This document shows, piece after piece, positions 20,150 through 32,374 of a stretch of 64,000 nucleotides of DNA. This DNA is from Narthecium ossifragum (Eukaryota > Streptophyta > Magnoliopsida > Dioscoreales > Nartheciaceae): NCBI GenBank assembly GCA_963920575.1, contig OY986969.1, positions 7,685,096-7,749,095 of the forward strand. Reading direction: 5' to 3'. The number at the start of each line of letters is the position of its first letter. Positions within the stretch are counted from its first letter, which is position 1. Under the pieces are notes generated by a model. It was given only the letters and a program-made list of their open reading frames with translations, did no database searches and was not told the origin of the DNA. The position numbers and the translations under genes are program-made.

Positions 20150-21341
20150 GTACAGATAAATAGTAAAGGAGATAATTCATAAAAAATAATATTCTAGACA
20201 TCACAAACAAGGAAATAAAGAACCAAAATATCTAAGCAGAGCACCAAATTATTCATAATCCACAGTATGGTCCTTCTCATCCACAATCTGTAGCCCGTGG
20301 AGAGATCAAATTCGAAATTAGCGAAGATAAAGAAAAGTGAACACCCGTGAATGCTTGTAATGGTCTAAGGATGGTCTAGGTGGCTTATTATGGTACTGAT
20401 TGACGATCTGTACCCTCGGATCGAAAATATGAGCTTTGGAGCACCTGGATCACGTCCAAGAAGAATCATACGACTGAAAGCTCGTCGGCGATGGATCGAG
20501 GGTGAAACATCATCGCTGAAGGATTTGGAAGGTACATTAAGAATCGTGGTGGCCTAGTGAACTCATCTATGTAGTCTGATTGTGGAATTGAGGCTTTCAG
20601 AATTGAGGCTTCCAGGTTGGAGATCAGAGATGGTCGGCGCGGAGAGGTTGATTGCCGGAATTCGATTCCGCCGATCCAAGCTACAATCACAGTTGGCAAA
20701 GGTTCATAAAGGATCGTGGAAGGCCAAGAAATTGTCCTATGGTGTCTGATTGAAGAATTGAGCTTCCAGACGGTGGCTTGAAGGTGGACTGTGATGGTCG
20801 GTGATGGGTCAGTCGATTCAGGTGATTCCGACCACAAGTCCGGGTTTTGATGGGTGGAAAACGATCGTGGTAGCAAGGGGAAGCTTCTGGAGGTGTTCTG
20901 GGGCAGTGGGCGACCGTGAAGGAAGGTGCTGACGACGGTTGAGGGGCTCACCGGTGTAGGAGGAGATAGAGATGATGGTGAAGAAGGTCATGGGAGAGTC
21001 GGGGGAAGGATGGCGAAGGTGTTGGTGGTGATTTGGAGGTACGGCGAGGTCTGGACGGTAGATATTGGCGGCGGTGGTCGTCGGCTCAGGGATGAGCCGA
21101 TGGAAGCTAAGGCGGAGCCGGGACAATGAACAGTGACGAGAAACAGTGCGGGAGGAGAGAGGAAATCCGGCGGAAGATAAGGAAAAATAGGAAGAAGGTG
21201 GAGAAAAATTCCAGGAACATATGGGGAAAATCCTAAAAGTCAGGGGAAAAATCATAAAAATTAAATAAAATTCTAGAAAGCTAAGGAAAAATTCTAAAAA
21301 CTGGGTTGCCTCCCAAAAAGTGCATAAGTTTACGTCTTTCA
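20150..21341 (-). other. non-coding 3' region of element D
   Basis: In the minus direction it begins with GGGAGGCAACCCAGTTTT, a motif seen after the ORFs of many plant Ty3-type elements, followed by an AT-rich stretch and then about 700 bp of GC-richer sequence. The GC-rich part has loose frames on both strands (minus 20466-20951 and 20818-21342, plus 20926-21129) that resemble no protein I know. It may be captured host sequence, but nothing proves it. Confidence 0.4.
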
Positions 21342-21968
21342 CTAGACTCTTCTGAAACCAAATTTAGGAGGCCGATGATTCCATGTGAAGAAATACATGA
21401 CCCGAATCATGGTGAAGGTATGCAGACATGCTTCAACAAAGAATAAAAAGAAGTTCCTAGCAAACAAAATATGCATAGAACTGTAAATTTTGATACAATC
21501 TTTGAGGAAGGGACGATTGGAATTGGCATGGTCTTCACTCATAACAAGGTTCTCCTCCTCACAAAGTTCAACTAATGAGGATGATATTAAAGGTAGAATC
21601 TCAAACTGAGGCTCTAAACAAGAAATATTGCTAACACCCTCATCCTGATTATGTTTATCACTAATAGGCACATCATCATCATTCAAGTTATCATGTAGAA
21701 GTTTAACTTGAGGTTCCCGACAGGGGGTCTCACTAATATGCTCATCCTCATTATGATCATTGTAAATAGACATATTATCATCATTCAACTCATCATAAAA
21801 AACCGGCAATTTAGCATAACAACCCTCATCATCACTATCATCAAAAAGACTTGCGTCATAAGAATGACCGAAATACATATAAGGCCCAGAATGTAAAACC
21901 GGGTAGAATTCATCAATTTTATTTTCAGCAGCCGGCAAAACATCATCAATAGTATCATGAACTGACAA
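21342..21968 (-). pseudogene. C-terminal half of element D gag-like ORF (split by element A)
   Basis: This 208-codon frame has no own start: it begins right after the AGCAT target duplication of element A and is in phase with the ORF ending at 31466. It is strongly acidic (runs such as DDSDDEGCYAKLP, DELNDDNMSI and DNLNDDDVPI), has two copies of a (D/N)DD.(S/P)I..(D/K)HN.DE motif about 37 residues apart, and ends with a hydrophobic stretch and a basic tail FGFRRV. No known domain is recognised. Together the two halves would make about 421 residues without any internal stop. Confidence 0.6.
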
Positions 21969-21973
21969 AGCAT

Positions 21974-23418
21974 TGATGAATAAATTTTATATCTCGCAAG
22001 TATACGAATCGGTGCAATCAGTATAGTAGCAAGACGAGTATCGTACCCACAGAGATTTGTAGAGATTATTAGAGTAAAACGCTAAAGAACAGAAAAGAAA
22101 GAAAATATGGAAGGGAAAATAAGAAATATGAAGTCTCGAAGATAGATGATCTAATAACGAAATAAGGAAACGATGAAAATATGATGGATGAATACTAAGG
22201 TTCCGATTTCACCATAACATCCTCATTCTATGCATTGAATCAATCAAGTTTCAGTTTAATTCCAAGGGCTCGTTCTTCCGGTATGATGATCCGTTCGGCC
22301 GCGATCTTCACCAAGTACCCTCAATTAACCCTAGCTAATGAACCCATAACTAGGTGTTAATCAAGAATCCATTAAGCTCTGAAGAACAATTATGAACCAA
22401 GAATACTCTTAGCTTGAACCCGGCCTCGACATAAACTCATTCATTCATAGATCCTGCAAGATTAGGGAATGAACTCTCGCCCAATCTCACATAAAACAAT
22501 CTATAATACTCTTATTGGCCAGATAAAGGTATTTAAGATCTCAGTTATAATAATGAATGAAACAAGGAAAATAAACTGATAAAATAATCATGATCCAATA
22601 ACATAGAATGATTCAGTTAGGGCTACATTGGTACCTTAGAGAAGAAACTAGCCACTCATGTTCACCATGAGAGCAACAAAACTAATGGAGAAATAAAGAA
22701 GAAAATAAGAAAAGAAAACCAAGCCTGGAACCCTTCTCCTCGCCTCCAAACGCTGCCAAATAGTCCTCCAAAAGCTCCCTTTTGATAACCCTAAGTATCC
22801 TATTTATAGGCCTCAACTCGGGTTAGATCTAAGTCCATTATACGCTCTCTGTTGATCTGACGGTCGACCGTCAACTGTTCATAATACTTCGGAAGAGCAA
22901 CGGTCGATCTCTGGATCGACCCTGAGAAGTGTTTTCTTCAACAGAGGCTGACGGTCGATGCCACGAATGATGTCACGGTCAACCGTGGGAAGTTTTACAT
23001 GTGACGGTCGATGCGATGGTCGTTCGGAGGAATTTTCGAGCGTAACGGTCGACCGTGAGATTCTGGCGGTCGACCGTCACTATTCATCCAGCCTGCGCAC
23101 TGTTACGAAAAATGTTGTAACTTTCCGTAAAAAACTCGGAATCACGAACCGTAAAATTCTTCTGAATCTAGACTTCAAGAGCTTTCCAACCATATATGGG
23201 ACATCATCTGGTTCTTCATGAACAGGTACAGTTTAATCTTTCAAGTTGATCCATGTAATCTTTTCAGCTTCTTTGCTCATTTTTCCTGCATTTTCCAAAC
23301 AACTTTGTGAAGCAACATATAGATATAAAAATAGTAATAAATATGTTGATTAAGGATAATAATCTAGCAATTGAGATGATTATAAGGCTATTTAGAGTGC
23401 ACTTTCATGCACTCATCA
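21974..23418 (-). repeat. 3' LTR of element A (1445 bp)
   Basis: On the minus strand TGATGAGTGC...TTCATCA. It matches 30001-31465 nearly base for base. A TATA box (minus CTATAAATAGG) lies at about 22797-22808, with the palindrome array at 22855-23085 just upstream in LTR direction. Confidence 0.95.
22855..23085. promoter_or_regulatory. TCGA palindrome array in 3' LTR of element A
   Basis: About seven sites, perfect or degraded, of the ACGGTCGACCGT type: intact at 22860-22871, with degraded forms (ACGGTCAACCGT, ACGGTCGATGC) further on and two more good copies near 23045-23080. The array begins about 50 bp upstream of the LTR TATA box. Confidence 0.75.
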
Positions 23419-24593
23419 CACCCCCCAACCAGCTTATTGCTAGTCTCTAGCAATTTTAAACGCATAAAATATATTAAGCACACCAACGGTTTAAGGATGT
23501 AGACAAGCATCATAAAAGTTCTGCCTTATCAAGTCAATAATGTTGTACACCATACAGAGCACTAAAACTTCTTATACTCATACACATACTACCAACATAT
23601 GAAATCAACTTCTACACTTCAAATATGCTAATCACTATCCAGAAGAACACATGTGACGTGATAAATAAATGTTACGTACAGAAGCAACTTCTACTCACCA
23701 TTAGTCCAAACACGCTACTATTTTCATGACCAATCATCCAACCCTCGCACTTTAAGTACAACATGCTTTTTTTTTTCTTTTTCAACTATCAGACAGTTTG
23801 CCATTTTACGCGAGCACTCTCCGCTTCTTGAGGCGCAGAGACCCGGTTACTTAACAAAACACTGAGTAGTTTTTTTTTTTTTTTTTTTAGCTATTAGTGG
23901 CTCTACCATTTTACGCGAGCTCCCCGCTTCCTGAGGCAAGAACACCCGGTTACTCAGTAGATCACCTAATAAGTGTTAAGGCACAGCTTAATCAAGCTCC
24001 AGAACTTTTTCTGTTTTTTTCTCTGCATGCAATACTCAACACTAGCTAATGCTGAAATCATGGTCTAGATTGACAATAGCATGCTCATTCCTTTGGTGGG
24101 TATAATTACCACTGCACAGAACGTGTTCGTGTGTGACTCACATAATGTTCTACCTTCAGGTTATCACACATGCAATCAATATATAGGTAAATCCATATGA
24201 ATACCGCATGTATAATACGCATAAAAATTTTAACTCATGTACAATTTAACACTATTATACCCACAAGGTAATATGAATAAGGTCATGAATGTCTACACCC
24301 CACAACCTGAAATTAACATTGTCTTCAATGTGTGCATTTAAATATGTAGGAGGTGGCTATCCAAAAATTTCTAGAGAAAGAAGAAACAAGATACTGTAAA
24401 TAAGAAAGAGGTCACCTGATAGAATAGCGAACATCTCCTCAAGGATCCTCAGGGTGGCTGAAATCCTAAACAAAAACAAAAGAGAAAACATAAACCTGAA
24501 AACTGAAACTGAAACTTAAAAACTGGTTACCTTGGTGGGTTGCCTCCCACCCAGCGCTTTATTTAACGTCTAGGCAAGACGTACTGCAAAGCC
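23419..24593 (-). other. non-coding 3' internal region of element A
   Basis: The polypurine tract (minus GGTTGGGGGGTG, 23419-23430) borders the LTR. Between it and pol are two related blocks, 23798-23855 and 23900-23957, each with TTTTACGCGAGC, CCGCTTC(T/C)TGAGGC and ACCCGGTTACT, separated by poly-T. The same pair is present in element B (42943-43090). There is no envelope-like ORF. Confidence 0.7.
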
Positions 24594-27500
24594 TTATGGT
24601 TCAACAAAATTTTCTGCATCCACAACTTCTGATTGTCCTTCCAAATACCGTTTCAAACGGTGCCCATTGACTTTGAATTTGCTTCCACTCCTTTCATTCT
24701 CAATTTCAACAGCACCATAAGGAGATACTTGTGTCACTTTAAAGGGACCCGTCCATCTTGACCTTAATTTACCTGGAAAGAATTTCATTCGTGAGTTATA
24801 AAGTAAAACTTTCATACCTGGTGTAAACTCCTTCCGTTGTATTGCTTTATCATGATAGAGCTTGGTTCTTTCCTTGTAAATCTTAGCATTCTCGTACGCT
24901 TCATTCCGCAGCTCATCCAATTCGTTCAATTGCATCTTTCTCATATCCCCCGCTTCTCTCATGTCAAAATTCAGCTGCTTTATTGCCCAATAGGCCCTAT
25001 ACTCCAATTCCACCGGTAGATGACATGCTTTTCTAAACACAATGCGATAAGGGCTCATACCAATTGGAGTTTTATATGCAGTGCGTTACGCCCAAAGAAT
25101 ATCATTCAATTTCACTGCCCAATCCTTCCTTGTAGTGCCAACAACCCGTTCCAGGATCGTCTTTATTTGCCTATTGCTCACCTCCACTTGGCCCGATGTT
25201 TGAGGGTGATACGGGGTTGCTACCCGATGGGTGATGTTGTACTTCTTCAATAAGGAATCAAATGCTTTATTGCAAAAGTGTGATCCCCCATCACTTATAA
25301 TCGCTCGAGGTGTACCAAACCTTGTAAAAATCATATCTTTCAAGAATCCCACCACGGTCTTGCTGTCATTGTTCCTGGTTGCAATTGCTTCAATCCACTT
25401 AGATACATAATCTACAGCAACAAGAATATACGTGTACCCGTATGATGGAGGAAACGGTCCCATAAAGTCTATGCCCCAAACATCGAACAATTCCACCACC
25501 AGATTATTTGTAAGAGGCATCTCATTCCTTTTGCTTATATTCCCTGACCGTTGACATCTGTCACACTTAGCAACAAAATTAAATGCATCTTTGAATAATG
25601 TAGGCCAAAAGAAACCAGATTGAAGAACTTTGAAAGCAGTTTTCTTACCTCCAAAGTGTCCTCCACACGTTAATTCATGACTAAATTTCAATATATCATC
25701 ATGCTCATATTCTAGAACACAACGCCTTATTATTTGATCAGGACAATGTTTAAATAAATAAGGGTCATCCCAAAAGTAATATCTGACTGTGGACAAAAAT
25801 CTTTTCTTTTCTTGTGAACTTAGATCAGCACGCAGAACATTACTAGCTAGATAGTTAACAATATCCGCATACCAGGGCTCTTTACCATTCACAGAGAAGA
25901 GTTGTTCATCGGAAAAGCATTCTTGGATGGGTTGTAAATCCTTAGGGCCGTCCATGTGTTCCAGTCGTGACAAGTGATCTGCCACTACATTATCGCTCCC
26001 TTTCTTGTCCCTTATTTCCAAATCGAATTCTTGCAGCAGTAGGATCCACCTGATTAACCTTGGCTTGGTATCCTTTTTGGTTAGTAGATATTTCAATGCT
26101 GCATGATCTGAATAAATAATAACTTTAGATCCAATCAAATAAGAGCGAAATTTCTCCAATGCAAAAACAACAGCAAGTAATTCTTTTTCAGTAGTGGAGT
26201 AATTTATTTGAGCATCATTGAGTGTACGACTTGCATAATAAATAGCATGAGAGTCTTTATTTACCCTTTGTCCTAAAACAACCCCTATAGCATAATCAGA
26301 AGCATCGCACATTATTTCAAAGGGCAACGACCAATCAGGAGGCATAATAATTGGTGCAGTAATCAATTTCTCTTTCAAAGTATTGAAAGCATCAAGACAA
26401 GCTTTACTAAACATAAACTCACTATCTTTGGCCAATAAATCACACAAAGGTCGTGCAATTTTAGAAAAATTTCTAATGAATCTGCGATAAAATCCTGCAT
26501 GGCCCAAAAAACTCCGCACACCTTTCACAGAAGTAGGGGGTGGTAATTTCTCAATCAAATCTATTTTTGCTTTATCTACTCCAATACCTTTACTAGAAAT
26601 AGCATGTCCCAACACAATACCTTGCCTTACTATGAAGTGACTCTTCTCCCAGCTCAATGTCAAATTTGTCTCTTCACATCTTTTAAGCACCAAGGTTAGG
26701 TGTGCAAGGCAATTATCAAAAGAATTTCCAAATACAGAAAAATCATCCATGAATACCTCGACAAACCTTTCTATCATGTCGGAGAAAATCGATATCATGC
26801 ATCTTTGAAAGGTGGCAGGTGCATTGCACAATCCGAACGGCATCCTTCTGTATGCGAATGTTCCAAATGGACAGGTGAAAGTTGTTTTATCTTGGTCCTT
26901 TGGGGCGATAGCAATTTGATTATAACCTGAAAATCCATCAAGAAAACAATAAAATGAGTGACCAGCTAAGCGTTCAAGCATTTGATCAATAAAAGGTAAA
27001 GGAAAGTGGTCCTTTTTAGTAGCCGCATTAAGCTTGCGATAATCGATGCAAACACGCCATCCAGTAGTCATCCTCGTGGGTATGAGCTCATTGTTCTCAT
27101 TCTTCACAACTGTTATCCCTGATTTCTTAGGCACCACGTGAACTGGACTTATCCATTTGCTGTCAGAAATAGGATATATCACGCCAACATCGAGCAACTT
27201 AAGGATCTCTTCCCGAACAACGTCTTTCATGTTTGGGTTGAGGCGACGCTGGGCGTCCCGTATAGGTTTGGCATCCTCTTCCAAAATAATGCGGTGCATG
27301 CACATAGTAGGACTTACTCCTTTAATATCTGCAATTGTCCATCCTATTGCAGTTTTATGCTCCCTAAGAACTCTCAACAATTTTTCCTCTTCCAATGGTG
27401 TAATGTCAGAAGCAATAATCACAGGAAGGGTTTCATTCTCACCAAGATATGCATATTTCAAATTATTAGGCAGAGGTTTTAACTCAAGCTTTGGTGGGGA

Positions 27501-29951
27501 AACTATTGATGAAACCATTTTAGAATAAGATTTGTTTAGCATGTCTAACCGGGATTCATCAGGGAAACATGGCTGCAATGCCTCAAGGGCTGCTATAACC
27601 TCCTTTGCTCCCTCGTAATTCTGCAACTCCTCATTTTCGATCGTTAATGCCGCTTCCAAATTTGTCTTCACTTGCTCCTGCATGAAACTAGAAAACACCA
27701 ATGAGTCTAAAACATCTATTGAGAAACAATCAAAAGAGTTTGAAGGATAGGACATAGATTCAAAAACTTTAAATTCAACAGTTTCACCTAAAACTGTCAT
27801 GCTGAGCTTACCATCCTGCACATTTATCATAGTCTTGGCTGTGGCCATAAATGGACGTCCCAACAAAATCGGTAAATTTCTATCATGCAAGGGTGCAGCA
27901 TCCATATCCAATATCACAAAATCAGCAGGGATAATTAATTTATCAACTTGTACTAAGATGTCTTCTACAATGCATAATGGATATTTAATTGAACGATCTG
28001 CAAGTTGTAGAGACATCATAGTAGGTTTTAATTCACCCACACCTAACTGAAGAAAAACAGAGTAAGGCATCAAATTAACACTGGCTCCTAAATCAAGCAT
28101 TGCCTCTCCTATTTTTGTATCACCAACAGTAATAGTAATGTTAAAACTCCCTGGATCCTTAAGCTTGGGTGGAAGCTTCCTTTGTAGAACCGCGCTTACC
28201 GTCTCTGAAACCATCACCTTTTGATGAGGTTCATACTTACGTTTAGAAGTACGTAGTTCCTTGAAGAACTTTGGAAAGGCTGGTATTTTCCTAATCACAT
28301 CAAGCAATGGTAAGTTCACATTAACCTTAGATAGAATATCATAAATTTCAGAATATGACTTATCCATTTGGGCTTTCTTTAGGCGGCGTGGAAACGGAAT
28401 TTGTGGCACATATGGTGGAGGATTGCTGTGATGAACCTCCGGAACTGAATTTGCTCTCTTTTCATGATCAAAAGCTGATGTGGCCGGTGGTGGCCCTTTC
28501 GAGCGTTCCTCCGTTTCAACTTCCTCACTTGCATCATCATTACACTCATCAACAACTTTAGCATTAATCTTATTATCAATAATTTTACCTGAACGAAGAA
28601 CTGTAACTGCTTTCGCTTGCTCAGGTTGGCTTGGGAATTTGCCTGGGACATGGGCTCGTACCGCATCAGCAAGTTGTCCCACTTGAACTTCCAACTTCCC
28701 AACGGATGCTGCAACATTCTTTAGTACCGCATCATGTTGAGCAATGGCTGAATCTTGTTTTTCTATCTTTGAATCTATTTTCTGCATAAAAGCTAACATA
28801 GTCGCTTCCAAAGACGACTTAACAGGTGGGTTAGACTGATTAGCAGTCGGCATACTAGCATTAGCAGTATTTTTCCATGAAAAATTCGGATGCTCCCTCC
28901 AACCAGGATTGTAAGTATTTGCATAAGGGTCAAATCTAGTTCTCGGGTTATAAGCATTCATCAAATTAGCTTGTTCTTGCACATATTCAGGAAATTCACT
29001 ACCAGAAGGACAAGAATCAAACCTATGACCAACAACATTGCAAATTGAACAAACCTCAACGGGTTTTGGTTGTGTGGACATCATCGCGTCTATCTTCTTG
29101 TTAAGGGTTGCAATCTGCCTTGCCATGTCATCATTCTGGTTCAGCTCATAGATGCCTCTCGCCTTATTCCTCATGTCCCTCTACTGCGAGTTTGATCCTA
29201 GCATCTCATAAATTTCGTACGCCTCTGGTGGTGTCCTTTTGAACATCGCTGCACCTGCAGCATTATCTGCCATGGTCTGACAAGAATGATTTAGTCCATC
29301 ATAAAAATATTGCATCTGATTTTCTAAGGAATAGTTATGATGTGGACATTGCATCAAAAGCATCTTAAATCTATCCCATGCTTCATGGAATGGTTCTCCA
29401 TCAGATTACTGAAAATTTGGAATTTGCCTTCTCAAGTTAGTAGTCATGGCATGAGAATAAAATTTACTAACAAACTTATTATAAATTGCATCCCAAGTAG
29501 TTAGTGATCCAGGAGGCAACGACATCAACCATCTCTTCGCTTTATCCTTCAAGGTGTAAGGAAAACATCGCATCCTCAATTGATCTTCAGTAATGCCACA
29601 TAGAGGAAAAGTCTGAATAGTAGCATAATAATTTTTCACAAAAGTTAGTGCATCCTCAGAAGGTAAACCATGAAATTCAGGAAGCATAGAAAAATGTAGA
29701 TTTTTAAGTTCATAATTTCTAGCCTCTGCAGGTAACGCAATGCACGAAGGTGAGGTAGAAATAGTAGGCCTCGCGTACTCCTCCAAAGGACGTAAATTGT
29801 TATTAAGCGCCATCTCCTCTTGTTCCTCCTCTTGAACTCCTAGATCTGATGTGGACATGCTGTCTTTGTTAGATCTTTTCTTCCAACCAATTTGATCTAC
29901 TTTATCGTTCAAGGGCAACAACTTTTCTTTCCGTGATCGGCGACCTTGCAT
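24594..29951 (-). pseudogene. Athila gag-pol of element A, one frame with three premature stops
   Basis: A single frame of 1786 codons runs 29951 to 24594 without frameshift. It is interrupted only by TAA at 29406-29408, TAG at 29181-29183 and TAA at 25086-25088. Gag: capsid-like region with LKDKAKRWLMSLPPGS, and a CCHC knuckle (CSIC...GHRFDSC) at about 29009-29051. Protease: [11 protein letters not shown] at about 28070-28100. RT: the YMDD-box variant FMDDFSVFG at about 26731-26760, after CIDYRKLN and FPLPFIDQ. RNase [11 protein letters not shown] and [11 protein letters not shown]. Integrase: HHCC zinc site at about 25555-25675, then D in GIDFMGP, D in [10 protein letters not shown] in GQVEVSNRQ. 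The tail GPFKVTQV...NGHRLKRYL is the usual Ty3 C-terminal domain. At least two of the stops look like Gln codons changed by C-to-T. Confidence 0.92.
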
Positions 29952-29976
29952 TCACTACAAATAAACTCTAATGAAA

Positions 29977-29994
29977 TCCCCGGCAACGGCGCCA
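29977..29994 (-). other. primer-binding site of element A (Asp-tRNA type)
   Basis: On the minus strand TGGCGCCGTTGCCGGGGA begins six bases after the 5' LTR. This is the primer site of Athila-type elements, complementary to the 3' end of tRNA-Asp. Confidence 0.85.
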
Positions 29995-30000
29995 AAAACT

Positions 30001-31465
30001 TGATGAATAAATTTTATATCTCGCAAGTATACGAATCGGTGCAATCAGTATAGTAGCAAGACGAGTATCGTACCCACAGAGATTTGTAGAGATTATTAAA
30101 GTAAAACGCTAAAGAACAGAAAAGAAAGAAAATATGGAAGGGAAAATAAGAAATATGAAGTCTCGAAGATAGATGATCTAATAACGAAATAAGAAAACGA
30201 TGAAAATATGATGGATGAATACTAAGGTTCCGATTTCACCATAACATCCTGATTCTATGCATTGAATCAATCAAGTTTCAGTTTAATTCCAAGGGCTCGT
30301 TCTTCCTGTATGATGATCCATTCGGCCGCGGTCTTCACCAAGTACCCTCAATTAACCCTAGCTAATGAACCCATAACTAAGTGTTAATCAAGAATCCATT
30401 AAGCTCTGAAGAACAATTATGAACCAAGAATACTCTTAGCTTGAACCCGGCCTCGACATAAACTCATTCATTCATAGATACTGCAAGATTAGGGAATGAA
30501 TTCTCGCCCAATCTCACATAAAACAATCTATAATACTCTTATTGGCCAGATAAAGGTATTTAAGATCTCAGTTATAATAATGAATGAAACAAGGAAAATA
30601 AACTGATAAAATAATCATGATCCAATAACATAGAATGATTCAGTTAGGGCTACATCGGTACCTTAGAGAAGAAACTAGCCACTCATGTTCACCATGTGGG
30701 CAACAAAACTAATGGAGAAATAAAGAAGAAAATAAGAAAAGAAAACCAAGCCTGGAACCCTTCTCCTCGCCTCCAAACGCTGCCAAAAAGTCCTCCAAAA
30801 GCTCCCTTTTGATAACCCTAAGTATCCTATTTATAGGCCTCAACTCGGGTTAGATCTAAGTCCATTATACGCTCTCTGCTGATCTGGTGGTCGACCGTGA
30901 GATCTCACGGTCGACCGTCAACTGTTCATAATACTTCGGAAGAGCAACGGTCGATCTTCGGATCGACCCTGAGAAGTGTTTTCTTCAACAGAGGCTGACG
31001 GTCGATGCCACGGATGATGCCACGGTCGACCATGGGAAGTTTTGCATGTGACGGTCGATGCGACTGTCGTTCAGGGGAATTTTCGAGCGCGACGGTCGAC
31101 CGTGAGATTCTGGCGGTCGACCGTCACTATTCATCCAGCCTGCGCACTGGTACGAAAAATGTTGTAACTTTCCATAAAAAACTCGGAATCACGAACCGTA
31201 AAATTCTTCTGAATCTAGACTTCAAGAGCTTTCCAACCATATATGGCACATCATCTGGTTCTTCATGAACAGGTACAGTTTAATCTTTCAAGTTGATCCA
31301 TGTAATCTTTTCAGCTTCTTTGCTCATTTTTCCAGCATTTTCCAAACAACTTTGTGAAGCAACATATAGATATAAAAATAGTAATAAATATGTTGATTAA
31401 GGATAATAATCTAGCAATTGAGATGATTATAAGGCTATTTAGAGTGCACTTTCATGCACTCATCA
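30001..31465 (-). repeat. 5' LTR of element A (1465 bp)
   Basis: Same ends as the 3' LTR and 20 bp longer because of one additional palindrome unit near 30888-30907. The TATA box lies at about 30828-30838 (minus CTATAAATAGG), with the palindrome array at 30885-31130 directly upstream. Confidence 0.95.
30885..31130. promoter_or_regulatory. TCGA palindrome array in 5' LTR of element A
   Basis: Eight or so GGTCGACC-type sites, with GTGGTCGACCGTGAGATCTC (20 bp) present here and absent from the 3' LTR. Later copies are partly decayed (ACGGTCGATGC, ACGGTCGACCATGG). Confidence 0.75.
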
Positions 31466-32101
31466 AGCATCACAAGCATTATAGCATGCATCAATATCAT
31501 TAGAAAGATAAGCATCACAAGCATCGTCATTATTAACAAGAGGAATAGAATCATTTGCATAATCCTCATTCTCATAATACGAATCAACCATGTGGGCTAG
31601 TTGTTCTATTTGTGTCTTTATTTTGGATATAGATTGAGCATAGGAGGCTCGATCTCTTCCAAGTTTAGCTATACTGGCATCTATGTTCTCAAACTTCACA
31701 TTCATGTTTGCATTCATGGTTGTAAGTGTGCTCATGAGCATGTCAGACTTTGTGTTAGAGGTCACTTGAGGGGCAGGAGGTGATGCATGTGAAGGATATT
31801 GTTGTCCAAAACTAGGTTCAAAATTTTGGGTCGGTGTTTCTATGTTCCATGATTGAAGGTTAGGAGGTCGATAACCTTCGAATTGCCAATTAGGGTATGT
31901 TTGGTTTCTAAAATTCGGATTATAAGTGTATGAATGTGAATTATATGCCGAATTATAAGTGGGTCCATAACCAAAAGGCAAATCATCATTCGACATGGCA
32001 CCCGGTGGCATATAAAAATTGGCCATGCATGTAAAATCATATATCAGAAAGAGAAAAAGAAAACAGAAGATTTGGATGAGAGGAGAAAATCCGGAAAACA
32101 A
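31466..32101 (-). pseudogene. N-terminal half of element D gag-like ORF
   Basis: 212 codons end exactly at the element A target site and continue in phase at 21968. After a short hydrophobic leader the frame has MANFYMPPGAMSNDD, then a Tyr/Asn-rich segment (SAYNSHSYTYNPNFRNQ) and a region with NIDASIAKLGRD...QIEQLAHM. The last resembles the coiled region that follows the capsid in Athila-type gag (compare [12 protein letters not shown] in element A). I infer a reduced gag-like protein of a non-autonomous element. No zinc knuckle is present. The true start may be the internal Met at 32026. Confidence 0.6.
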
Positions 32102-32351
32102 TGATCGAAACGAAAATTTTTGAATTTAGAAAACTTTCCTGATTGCGTAGTTCCGATCGGTCGGTTTGGGGTCCGACCGATCGCTCCAGGGCGCGAGTGA
32201 GATGCTTCCTTCAAGAAAAATCCGTTCCAATGCTGCAAAAATTCCAAAAAATTTGTCAGAAAGTTTCTAAAAAGGGAAAAATAAGAAATATAAAAACCTA
32301 ACTAAGCAAAAAAAACGAGTTAAGAGAAAATCAATTAGTTAACCGTCGAAA

Positions 32352-32369
32352 TCCCCGGCAATGGGGCCA
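32352..32369 (-). other. primer-binding site of element D (Asp-tRNA type)
   Basis: The minus strand reads TGGCCCCATTGCCGGGGA, five bases after the LTR end. It differs at three of 18 positions from the primer site of elements A and B. Confidence 0.75.
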
Positions 32370-32374
32370 AAAAT

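Larger units (their letters stand above)
21974..31465 (-). mobile_element. Athila-type Ty3/gypsy element A, nearly complete (9492 bp)
   Basis: Two LTRs (21974-23418 and 30001-31465) flank a gag-pol region, with a perfect AGCAT target duplication at 21969-21973 and 31466-31470. The primer site at 29977-29994 and polypurine tract at 23419-23430 are in place. Pol has gag, protease, RT, RNase H, integrase in Ty3 order, no chromodomain, and the residue pattern of the Athila lineage. The LTRs differ by one 20-bp indel and roughly 30 substitutions by eye (about 2%), so the insertion is young compared with its host element D. Confidence 0.95.

Noticed and set aside
20466..21342. Two minus-strand frames of 161 and 174 codons as a possible captured gene in element D
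   Set aside because: No recognisable domain, loose composition, the frames overlap each other, and the region is better explained as non-coding 3' DNA.
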